Part shown: in pieces, positions 29,156-36,732 of the stretch
How the letters are laid out: the number at the start of each line of letters is the position of its first letter
Numbering within the stretch: the stretch's first letter is position 1
Assembly: GCF_004962925.1 (NCBI RefSeq)
Contig: NZ_SUEO01000030.1
Location: 1-39,477, forward strand
Direction: 5' to 3'
Source: Mesorhizobium sp.
GTDB lineage: Bacteria; Pseudomonadota; Alphaproteobacteria; Rhizobiales; Rhizobiaceae
DNA: 39,477 bases
Position numbers and translations under genes: made by a program
Notes under the pieces: model-generated
Seen by the model: the letters and a program-made list of their open reading frames with translations, nothing else
What the model was told of the DNA's origin: nothing
Databases searched by the model: none

Positions 29156-29185
29156 AACTGTCCCATCGGACAGGTGACGTATATT
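29156..29185 (+). promoter_or_regulatory. lux box and promoter of the luxI operon
   Basis: AACTGTCCCATCGGACAGGT (29156-29175) is a 20-bp dyad (8 of 10 positions paired, core CTGTCC/GGACAG perfect). It closely resembles the classical lux box. A TATATT -10 lies at 29180-29185, so the box covers the -35 region, as in LuxR class II activation. It ends 46 nt before luxI. This indicates positive autoinduction by the adjacent LuxR protein. Confidence 0.8.
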
Positions 29186-29231
29186 AGCGCGGCTGCGAAT
29201 ATCCCTTTGAAAACGATCGGGGGATCGCGCC

Positions 29232-29891
29232 ATGATAACGGCCCACGTAGTCAATGCGCATAACAAGCATCTCTACGAAAACGAATTCGACGAGTTTCTG
29301 CGCCGGCGGCACGATTTCTTCGTGCACCAGAAACGTTGGCGCCCTCCGAGCCCGGACGGTCGCGAGCTGGACCAATTCGATACGGATGCGGCGACGTATC
29401 TGCTCGGTATCGAAGACGGTCGCGTAGTGACCTCGGCTCGATTGATCCCAACGAGTGAGCCGCACATGGTCTCGGAGGTCTTTTCTCACATGTGCGAAAG
29501 ATCGGGCGTCCCGAGACGTCCCGATTGGGCCGAATGGACGCGCACCTTCGTCGTACCCGACAAACGCTCGACGGGGTTGCGAGGCACGCTCACGCAGCTG
29601 TGCTGCGCGGTGATGGAATACGCGCTCGACGAGGGCCTCAGCGCGGTGGGCGGCGTCCAGGAAACCTACTTTATGCCGCATCACGGCGCGCTCAAATGGC
29701 GAGCCGAGCCGATGGGCATGGCAAGGGAAGAAAACGGCGAATGGTACATCGTTGCTTACATCGAGGTGAATGAGGCGGCGCTGGCGAGTGTTCGGAAGAT
29801 CCTTGGGATTGAGCATTCGCTGCTGGTTCGTCGTGGAGCCCAGCCTCCCTTTCTCCGTTGGCCCGAGCAACGGTTGGCGGTCGCTCAGTGA
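29232..29891 (+). CDS. Acyl-homoserine-lactone synthase, LuxI family (BjaI/RpaI-like)
   Basis: 219 residues with the invariant LuxI-family residues: R26, F30, W36, D47, D50, R70 (SARLIPT), F84, E101 and R104 (EWTRT). It makes an N-acyl-homoserine lactone from S-adenosylmethionine and an acyl donor. RRRHDFFVHQKRW, PDGRELDQFDTDAATYLL and SEVFSHM resemble remembered BjaI of Bradyrhizobium. That subgroup uses acyl- or aryl-CoA rather than acyl-ACP, so the signal may be short, branched or aromatic (inference). GGGGGA at 29219-29224 precedes ATG 29232. It is 83 nt after luxR and 67 nt before the next gene. Confidence 0.93.
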   Translation: MITAHVVNAHNKHLYENEFDEFLRRRHDFFVHQKRWRPPSPDGRELDQFDTDAATYLLGIEDGRVVTSARLIPTSEPHMVSEVFSHMCERSGVPRRPDWAEWTRTFVVPDKRSTGLRGTLTQLCCAVMEYALDEGLSAVGGVQETYFMPHHGALKWRAEPMGMAREENGEWYIVAYIEVNEAALASVRKILGIEHSLLVRRGAQPPFLRWPEQRLAVAQ

Positions 29892-29958
29892 GCTTAGGTG
29901 ACCAGCTACTGATGCGACCCCTCCAAAGAGCTTTTTCTATCCACGAGGAGGACCACCT

Positions 29959-31863
29959 ATGCAATCAGCAACAAGACTTATGGCTACTGGGTTGGCCTTT
30001 GCGCTGATCACGGCACCGTCCCTTGCTCAACCCTTTGAAATGTGCACCGCCGAGAGTGACGGAAGCTTCACGCCCCGTTTTCAAATCGAACCAAGCATGG
30101 TCGTGCATACCGGCCCCATCCTCGACTTAACAAGGAATGACCTCGCGCTCGGTGGCGTGGCTACGGAAGGCGCGTTTTCGTTCAACCGTACCGTTGGAGC
30201 AATCCTGCGAAGCGCCGGCGCAGCCGATGACCAGGCAGCGAAGGTCGCGTTCGTCCAAAATCTGCTCGACACAATGGTGCCGGTCGACACGTTTGCACTG
30301 AATTCGCAGGCAGGCATACAAATGCCAGTTGACCCGCGCGCCGAGCAGTCGGAACTCGATCCGGAGAAGCTGTTGGATGCCTCGTCGGATCAGGCGCTGA
30401 AGCCGTTAGCGCTGTTCAATCGTTTTGATCTCGCACCCGACAATTGGTCTCATTGCGGCGAATACCGTATCGTCTACGGCAAAGCCGACACTGATGGCGG
30501 CCGTTTTCTCCTGATCTTCGAAGCTATGGTGCCTAACCCGGGCGTTGGCGAGGCCGGCTGCAGGCCGATTGCCGAATTCTGGGCCAACCTGACTGATCCG
30601 GCACTCTCCGACAGTGAACGCGCAGCTCGGCTATCCGCCTTTTATTACGAAGGCAAAACCTCGCCGACCTTGGCTTCGGCCGACTTGCGCACGCCGGTCG
30701 TCGACTACCACAACTATGGAGGCGACGGGGGGCGCGGTCAAGTTCGTGGAAATCTGTTCATGGAAGGGCCGTGGCAACTACGCGAATGGCTCACGCGGCG
30801 GACATTTGATCCCGCCCCCAATAATCCAAAGCTCACTTTCGTTCCGGTCACGGTCAAAGATAGCCCTTTGGCGGAACTTCATCACGACAGCCTAGCTGGA
30901 ACGCCGTTAATGACCAATAATATTCCAGCCTCTGTCAACTTGCTCCAGGGCCAATTCATTCAAGCACTAACCAGCACTATTGGCCCCCGCCTACTCAGTG
31001 AGACGACAGCGAAACACCAGGATCTTGTAGCGTCGGTTAAGAATTATCATCTCGGCACGTCGCCGGTGACCGAGGATACGATCCTTCTCAATACAATTGC
31101 GCTCGGTAATGACGACAAGTTTAACGAATTTCAGAGCACTTCACAGGGCTTTTCCGACGCTCCTGGGCAGCCCGCTGGATCAAGTACACTGGTGACGGCG
31201 CTACTCAATCAGCTCGGCGGTATGACGAGCCCATTCGTAAACAAACAGAGCGGCGAGATCCTGCTCAACCGGGCCAGAGCTGTGACTTGTGCCGGCTGCC
31301 ACATGACGGCAGCCCGCTCCGCGGGCGGAGGATTTCAGCGGCCGGGTGTCATTGTGCTCGACAAGGCGGCCGGGCCAGACCTTGAGTGGCCGGATGTACT
31401 TGGATTCGTGCATGTGGATGAGAGCCGAGCTTTATCGCCTACGCTGACAGAAGCCTTTTTGCCGTTTCGGCGATATGTGCTCAGTCGCTATCTTTGCAAA
31501 GTAGGCGAGCCAATCGAGCCGGTAGATAGCGAAACCATATACGAGCCAACCGCTGACATGCCACCGAAACAGGTTTTAGCCCGCGCCGTCGGCTCAGACC
31601 TAGTCAACGTGATCGGCAGCGGCTCCTACTTCGTCGGACAAATGGTCAACGAATACGCGGCCAAGGCGGGCATCGTAGTTGAAACGCCCGTTGCGGGCGG
31701 TACGGCAACCGCCCAAACGGACCAACTCAACACGGTACTCAAGCAAATGAGCGAGACCGACTTAGCGGCTTTGCGCCAGAAAGTTAGTGAGGCGATCGCC
31801 TTGGCCCGCAACATCGAGCTGAAGCGTCCGGGAGCGTTCGTCGAAACGCGGCGACCACATTAA
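29959..31863 (+). CDS. Exported protein with a C-terminal-half CxxCH heme-binding motif, function unknown
   Basis: 634 residues with a signal peptide (about 1-23, ending PSLAQ). There are two conserved-looking blocks: ALFNRFDLAPDNWSHCGEYRIVYGK (about residues 153-177, given here as a description of the region) and VTCAGCHMTAARSAGGGF, where C444, C447 and H448 form a c-type heme attachment motif. The rest is not recognised; it may be a cytochrome c-like or diheme-related exported enzyme. The C-terminus is predicted helical. GAGGAGGA (29945-29952) is an excellent ribosome-binding site. It follows luxI by 67 nt and probably shares its lux-box transcript. DNA is AT-richer than the catabolic locus. 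Confidence 0.75.
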   Translation: MQSATRLMATGLAFALITAPSLAQPFEMCTAESDGSFTPRFQIEPSMVVHTGPILDLTRNDLALGGVATEGAFSFNRTVGAILRSAGAADDQAAKVAFVQNLLDTMVPVDTFALNSQAGIQMPVDPRAEQSELDPEKLLDASSDQALKPLALFNRFDLAPDNWSHCGEYRIVYGKADTDGGRFLLIFEAMVPNPGVGEAGCRPIAEFWANLTDPALSDSERAARLSAFYYEGKTSPTLASADLRTPVVDYHNYGGDGGRGQVRGNLFMEGPWQLREWLTRRTFDPAPNNPKLTFVPVTVKDSPLAELHHDSLAGTPLMTNNIPASVNLLQGQFIQALTSTIGPRLLSETTAKHQDLVASVKNYHLGTSPVTEDTILLNTIALGNDDKFNEFQSTSQGFSDAPGQPAGSSTLVTALLNQLGGMTSPFVNKQSGEILLNRARAVTCAGCHMTAARSAGGGFQRPGVIVLDKAAGPDLEWPDVLGFVHVDESRALSPTLTEAFLPFRRYVLSRYLCKVGEPIEPVDSETIYEPTADMPPKQVLARAVGSDLVNVIGSGSYFVGQMVNEYAAKAGIVVETPVAGGTATAQTDQLNTVLKQMSETDLAALRQKVSEAIALARNIELKRPGAFVETRRPH

Positions 31864-31906
31864 GACACTGGTACAAAGCACTGCCGGCCTGCAAAGGAGA
31901 GATGCA

Positions 31907-32698
31907 ATGCGCGGGTTGTCCAAGGCTCTGTTGTTGCTGCTTGCAGGCGCGTTGTGCGATGCTGCCGCGGCCTTTGCGTTCGAGTTCGGTCCGCCTGATG
32001 ATCCCGGCGGAGGCGAAGGCGCAATTATAAATGGTGCCCAAGTGACTGCTCCAAGCGAGTGGCCGGCGACCTTCATCTTCCGTTCTTCGGAAGGAAGTTG
32101 CACGGCAACCGCTGTCGGCCCACAGGTGATCCTCACCGCCGCCCATTGCATCCAAAACGCACAGATCGGCACAGTTCGCATACATAACACTCCGGTTTCG
32201 GTGCAGTGTTTCCATCATCCCGATTGGGCGACGGGAAATTCTACGACTGATTTTGCACTGTGCCTTACCCAAAGCGAGATGACCGGGATCCAGTTCGAAG
32301 TGGTGAATACCGCGCTCGCCTTTCCGCGCCAAAATGACCAGGTCGTGCTTCTTGGCTTCGGTTGTACCGAAACAGGAGGTCATGACAGGAACTTTGGTAA
32401 ACTGTTCAAGGGTACTGCTGCGGTTATACGGACGCCGTCAGGCTCAAATGTAGACACTGTCGTTCGGGGTGGAGCGGCAGTTTGTTTTGGAGACAGCGGA
32501 GGAGCCGCATATTTCAACCTCGTTCCGAGCGGTAACCGCCGCGCCCTAGTAGCCGTGAATTCACGCGGCGATATCAGCCGATTCTCTTTCCTATCGACCA
32601 CGGCAACCCCGCTGTTCGTCAATTGGGCTACAGACTGGAGCCAGCAGCATGGAGTCGAAATCTGCGGGCTGAACGTCGCTGCCCACGATTGTCGCTAA
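31907..32698 (+). CDS. Exported trypsin-like serine protease (S1 family)
   Basis: 263 residues with an N-terminal signal peptide (cleavage near AAAAFA). A chymotrypsin-type catalytic triad is visible: H80 in LTAAHC, D115 in TTDFALC, and S197 in CFGDSGGAAY. The mature enzyme starts close to IINGAQV, the usual IxxG N-terminus released on zymogen activation. A short acidic/proline stretch before it (EFGPPDDPGGGEG) could be a propeptide. At least six cysteines suggest disulfides, so it acts outside the cytoplasm. AGGAGAG precedes the start; 43 nt after the heme-motif gene and 11 nt before the subtilisin gene. Confidence 0.9.
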   Translation: MRGLSKALLLLLAGALCDAAAAFAFEFGPPDDPGGGEGAIINGAQVTAPSEWPATFIFRSSEGSCTATAVGPQVILTAAHCIQNAQIGTVRIHNTPVSVQCFHHPDWATGNSTTDFALCLTQSEMTGIQFEVVNTALAFPRQNDQVVLLGFGCTETGGHDRNFGKLFKGTAAVIRTPSGSNVDTVVRGGAAVCFGDSGGAAYFNLVPSGNRRALVAVNSRGDISRFSFLSTTATPLFVNWATDWSQQHGVEICGLNVAAHDCR

Positions 32699-32709
32699 GG
32701 ATCACGTCA

Positions 32710-34722
32710 ATGCGCTTTGGGCTCTTGGCATTTCTTTTTATCGGGCTCTCATCTGCCGCACAGGCGGATGATTTCCAACTATCGAAAATCACCGTCCCGT
32801 CCCTGGGCAACGAGCAAGAAACGATTGATGCCGTCGAAGGAGCGATCAAGGACGAAGCCGGCGTGCTTTCGCTGAGGATCGAAGGCAGCCGAACACTCCA
32901 AGACATCGTAGCCGCGGAATGCCCGGGTGCGACCGAGCCCTACCTTGCCGCCTTTCCGAAGGACGTGGCGCGACTCAACCCAAAGCTTTTCGAAGGAAAG
33001 GCGGAGGTACCGCTGGCGACACCCATCGGCTCAAGTGGGTATGCCGTGACGCCGCTCTACATTCCCTACTGCCTCGGAGCTTTTTCTGAGAAACATGTGG
33101 TCAAGGAGGGTGACAGTCTCTGGAAGATCTACAACGAGCGGAGGCAACAAGAGAATGGCGTCACTAAGTGGGAAGATTTCTTACCCGAGGCAAGTCGCCT
33201 TAACGGAGATGTAGTCGAACAGAAGACGTTGGAGCCCGGAACTGTGATTGTAGTCCCGAACGCGTCCTGGCAGGTACCGGTCGCGAAGGGGAAGGCGGAG
33301 GGCCTAATGCATCGGCTCGAAGCCATCGCTCCGATCAATGGTAAAGTTCAGGTTGATGACAAGTCAAATTGGGGCACGAGAAACTCTGGCGAGGAGGAGA
33401 ACGAAAACTGCGCCGATGTCAGCGAACTTGATGCACTAAAGGGGGCGGAGAGCCGGCTCTGGGACGTGGCAGACACGCTGATGCTGAACGATGCGCTCGA
33501 TGAGAGATTCGCTCTCCGCCGTAGCAAATCGGTAGTCAATGTCGCGGTGCTTGACAGCGGTGTTTCCGCACCGAGACACCCGGCCATGAAACGTTTGCTG
33601 CTGAAGCTGATTACTGACGATGACGTAGCATTCCCCAACGACCCGCTCGGCTTCCACGGCACCGGAGTACTGTTCACAGCGGCGGGTGGATATCTATTAT
33701 CGGCACTCAATCCCCTTGGGATCCCAGTGCAGGTGGCCGCATACAATCTCTACCGAAGCGTGTGCACGGTACCCGATAACTGCACCTTCGTCGCGGACCC
33801 TAACCGGCTAAACACCGCGATGCGGCAGGCTTTTGACCGACAAACCGCAACCTCCGGGGTAAATATCAGCGTGTCATTCCCAGGGGCAGATCCGCTGCCA
33901 TGGTTCATTGACTACGTCGGCACCGACAAAGATGTGCTAATCGTTACGTCGGCTGGCAATGATGGCACGGAAATTGGCCATGCCAACAAGATCTTTCCTG
34001 CTGTGTTCGGTGGCAGCGAGGGCACCAACCTCATCACCGTCGCAAGTTTGGATCTTCATAACGACCTGCTGCCGCGGTCCAATTACTCTAAGGAGGTCGT
34101 CGACATCGCAGCCTGGGGCTGCAATGTGCCCGTCGCAGAGTTTGATCCAGCAATAGGTGGCTTCGTGCGGAAGCTTAGGTCCGGCACCTCCTATGCGGCG
34201 CCCCAGGTGCTGTTCGCCGCGGCCATGATCCAGAGGGAGCGTCCCCGTAGGATCAACTCGGGCCCCACCCCATCCGAGGTGAAAATCCGTCTTATGACGT
34301 CTGCCGATCATGCCCTCGGGCTTTGGCAGAAGGTGCGGCATGGACGAATTCTCAATTTAGCCAAGGCTCTCTCCATACATTCCGACGTGGTCCAGCTGAA
34401 GGATTCGGGCATCCTGCTCCGAGGCCAGATAGATTTTGGGTCGGGAGCAGGGGGCTTCGTTACTGTCTGCGGTGCTCAGACGATTGCTCGAGACGAGTTG
34501 CTCAGCATCAACGATCTGGGGAGCGTGCCGGAGGCGGGCGCGGATCGTGTTCTAATCTACCGACACAGCAAGGCCGTTGCCGGGGAGGTTGAGACCCGTT
34601 GGTGCAACGGTATCACCACCGACGTGACTCTACTCGATCCTTTCACCCGTCAGAAAACACCAATTCCGACGAGTAACATTTCTAGCATCACGCTGGCCAC
34701 ATATCCCAACTTGGAGCAGTAA
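32710..34722 (+). CDS. Exported subtilisin-like serine protease (S8) with N-terminal LysM-like domain
   Basis: 670 residues. A signal peptide (MRFGLLAFLFIGLSSAAQA) is followed by a LysM-like segment (about 129-184: HVVKEGDSLWKIY ... PGTVIVVPN). The S8 catalytic domain (about 275-525) has D282 (AVLDSGV), H316 (GFHGTGV), the oxyanion asparagine in TSAGNDG and S494 (SGTSYAAPQ). A C-terminal beta-rich region of about 130 residues is unidentified. LysM domains bind peptidoglycan, chitin or lipochitooligosaccharide-type glycans, so the protease may be tethered to the wall. ATG 32710 is chosen because it begins the signal peptide; an upstream in-frame start would overlap the trypsin gene. Confidence 0.88.
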   Translation: MRFGLLAFLFIGLSSAAQADDFQLSKITVPSLGNEQETIDAVEGAIKDEAGVLSLRIEGSRTLQDIVAAECPGATEPYLAAFPKDVARLNPKLFEGKAEVPLATPIGSSGYAVTPLYIPYCLGAFSEKHVVKEGDSLWKIYNERRQQENGVTKWEDFLPEASRLNGDVVEQKTLEPGTVIVVPNASWQVPVAKGKAEGLMHRLEAIAPINGKVQVDDKSNWGTRNSGEEENENCADVSELDALKGAESRLWDVADTLMLNDALDERFALRRSKSVVNVAVLDSGVSAPRHPAMKRLLLKLITDDDVAFPNDPLGFHGTGVLFTAAGGYLLSALNPLGIPVQVAAYNLYRSVCTVPDNCTFVADPNRLNTAMRQAFDRQTATSGVNISVSFPGADPLPWFIDYVGTDKDVLIVTSAGNDGTEIGHANKIFPAVFGGSEGTNLITVASLDLHNDLLPRSNYSKEVVDIAAWGCNVPVAEFDPAIGGFVRKLRSGTSYAAPQVLFAAAMIQRERPRRINSGPTPSEVKIRLMTSADHALGLWQKVRHGRILNLAKALSIHSDVVQLKDSGILLRGQIDFGSGAGGFVTVCGAQTIARDELLSINDLGSVPEAGADRVLIYRHSKAVAGEVETRWCNGITTDVTLLDPFTRQKTPIPTSNISSITLATYPNLEQ

Positions 34723-34723
34723 T

Positions 34724-35383
34724 ATGTCTCTTCCGATTCCCGCCATAGTCGCAGCGGTGCTGATTTTGGGCGTGCCATTGGTTGCTAATGCGACCGACAC
34801 AGCGGGCGAAGGCGCGGCGGTGCAGTTTACGGGACGGCTCGTAGCAGAACTGCTCGATGACGGGCGCCGTGTGAGATTGATTGAGAAGTACACCTACGTT
34901 GATCCGAGCGGCGAAGTCTGGGAGGTGCCGGCCGGCACCGTCGTCGATGGAGCCTCGATCCCGCAGTTTTTCTGGGGACTTATCGGCGGTCCCTTTGAGG
35001 GCAAATACCGAAAAGCATCGGTAATGCACGACTACTATTGCGACGAGAAGACTCGGGACTGGAAAACGGTTCACCGCATGTTCCTCGATGCTATGCTTGA
35101 AGCCGGCGTCGAACAGCGCTTGGCTAAGACAATGTACTACGCCGTCTATTTCTTCGGGCCACGCTGGGAAACGGTCGAAGCGAAGGTCGTTTCGCTCAAA
35201 TGCCCGGAGGACTCGAATGTTGCGGGCTGTGAGCCCGTCTCCTCTACCAGGCTTACAACGGTGGATCTGCCGCGGAATATGTACGACGCAAGCCAGGTTG
35301 AAACGGACATAAAGAATATCCTCAAGAACAACCCAAGCGTTGAGGCCATCGAATCGATGCACCCTACAGTGGTGGTTAAATAA
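34724..35383 (+). CDS. Exported DUF1353-containing protein
   Basis: 219 residues with a signal peptide (about 1-23, ending LVANA). The DUF1353 core (about 45-150) shows VPAGTVVDGASIPQFFWGLIGGP and a following ASVMHDYYCD, with conserved His/Asp that could bind metal. DUF1353 is known mainly as a small domain of phage and bacterial proteins of unknown function. It starts one base after the subtilisin stop (TAATATG), so the two are translationally linked. The C-terminal 60 residues are unrecognised. It may be a partner or immunity-type companion of the proteases; this is inference only. Confidence 0.8.
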   Translation: MSLPIPAIVAAVLILGVPLVANATDTAGEGAAVQFTGRLVAELLDDGRRVRLIEKYTYVDPSGEVWEVPAGTVVDGASIPQFFWGLIGGPFEGKYRKASVMHDYYCDEKTRDWKTVHRMFLDAMLEAGVEQRLAKTMYYAVYFFGPRWETVEAKVVSLKCPEDSNVAGCEPVSSTRLTTVDLPRNMYDASQVETDIKNILKNNPSVEAIESMHPTVVVK

Positions 35384-35494
35384 AAAATTGCGCAGGCGGG
35401 AGCAGCCGCCTCCCTACCGCTAGCCAGTTGTTCGGGCGGGGCAAGAGGTAAAACGTAAGACGCTGCAGCCGCGGCAGGAAAAATTGGGGGACGT

Positions 35495-36460
35495 ATGACT
35501 GGGAGCAGGTTTCTGTGGACGATAATGTTGTGCAGTGTAGCTGCAGGATGCGCGGCTCTATATTCTAATCCACTCCCGGCTGAAGGGGTCCCGTATTTTC
35601 TTCCGCATACTCTGGTCCGCTATGCAATCGATCAGAGCAGCCCAGCAGCGTCCAAGATTGACACAATTGATGTTCCAGACAGATCGAGGCCGCGGTACCT
35701 TTCCTATGCGGGGAATGGATTTGCGGACGAGAATGTATGTATCAGCCGATCGGAGGAAGGCCTCCTAAAGGCAGTATATTTCGGGGCTCAGGATCGCACA
35801 GCTGACATCATCTTAAATATCGTGCAATTGTTCGCAGAGGCGGGACCAGGGGTTCCGGTGATCGCGCCGGCCCGGGAAGCGATCAAGGGAACCTGTTCAC
35901 GGACAGTGGTGTCCGAGTGGATGGATCCCTACGACAAAGTAGCTCTTGCGCGATTTAACAAGCAATTGTGTAAAGTCAGGATCGAAGCTCCGAGCGAATT
36001 CGATTTCACCAAGGGCATCGCCGATTGTCCGTCCGATGCTGTTTGCTTCGCAACGAAAAGTAAGTTCAACGCCTATCTAATTGAGCCGGACGGTAAGGTC
36101 GCTTTTCCGTTTGATCAAAAAACCGTCGCGAGCAAGCGAGACGTCGGTTGGTTAAAGGTGCGCGGAGCCTTCTTCAATAAGCGAATAACCCAGCTCGATT
36201 TCGAAAACGGCGTCCTCACGACTATGCGAGTCAAGAAGGACAGTGAAATATTGGGCCTGTCACAACTGCCGCTCAACGTTGTCGAGCGGGTGCTCGCTGT
36301 CCCGGGAAATGCGATCGGCATGGCTTTCGCCGGTTACCAGGAGAAGCTTGTTTATCTCCAGCGTCGCAAGGCTCTACGGGATGCAGGGGGTGTTGTGCCG
36401 ACGCCGGTGCCGACTGACCCCGGTATCGCTACCGATGTCCGTTCGTGCCTCTCTGGCTAA
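35495..36460 (+). CDS. Putative lipoprotein, function unknown
   Basis: 321 residues. The N-terminus MTGSRFLWTIMLCSVAAGCAAL has a lipobox (VAAGC) with the lipidated cysteine at about 19, so it should be anchored in a membrane facing the periplasm. The body has no recognised domain; it contains PGNAIGMAFAGYQEKLVYLQRRKAL near the C-terminus and several cysteines. GGGGGA at about 35486-35491 is the ribosome-binding site for ATG 35495. It is separated from the DUF1353 gene by 111 nt that include a small hairpin (AGGCGG/CCGCCT, about 35396-35413). It may still belong to the quorum-controlled unit. Confidence 0.7.
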   Translation: MTGSRFLWTIMLCSVAAGCAALYSNPLPAEGVPYFLPHTLVRYAIDQSSPAASKIDTIDVPDRSRPRYLSYAGNGFADENVCISRSEEGLLKAVYFGAQDRTADIILNIVQLFAEAGPGVPVIAPAREAIKGTCSRTVVSEWMDPYDKVALARFNKQLCKVRIEAPSEFDFTKGIADCPSDAVCFATKSKFNAYLIEPDGKVAFPFDQKTVASKRDVGWLKVRGAFFNKRITQLDFENGVLTTMRVKKDSEILGLSQLPLNVVERVLAVPGNAIGMAFAGYQEKLVYLQRRKALRDAGGVVPTPVPTDPGIATDVRSCLSG

Positions 36461-36519
36461 GTTAGTGCTCACTTCGCGAGGAAGGGTATGAACTCAGATG
36501 CTGCGCTAAGGAAGGCCTT

Positions 36520-36593
36520 TGGCTGGGGAACCTGGATTCGAACCAGGACTAACGGAGTCAGAGTCCGTGGGTCTACCGTTAACCTATTCCCCA
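36520..36593 (-). tRNA. tRNA-Gln (anticodon CTG)
   Basis: The minus strand folds as a cloverleaf. Acceptor TGGGGAA (5' end at 36593) pairs with TTCCCCA (36530-36524). The anticodon stem ACGGA/TCCGT surrounds loop CTCTGAG with anticodon CTG, and the T arm contains GGTTCGAATCC. Discriminator G is at 36523 and an encoded CCA at 36522-36520. Its 3' end points toward the quorum-sensing/secreted-protein block, the usual arrangement for island insertion. Confidence 0.95.
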
Positions 36594-36732
36594 GCAGGCG
36601 CCGTTCTAAAAAACCACGCGGCAGGGCGACGATGTCGCCGCGCGTGCCTTGTAGCCACCGCCGGAAAATAGTCAAGCCTGCCGAACCCTTCAATCACCAC
36701 GTTTCATCAAGCGTGTTTCCAAGTGCCGCCTC

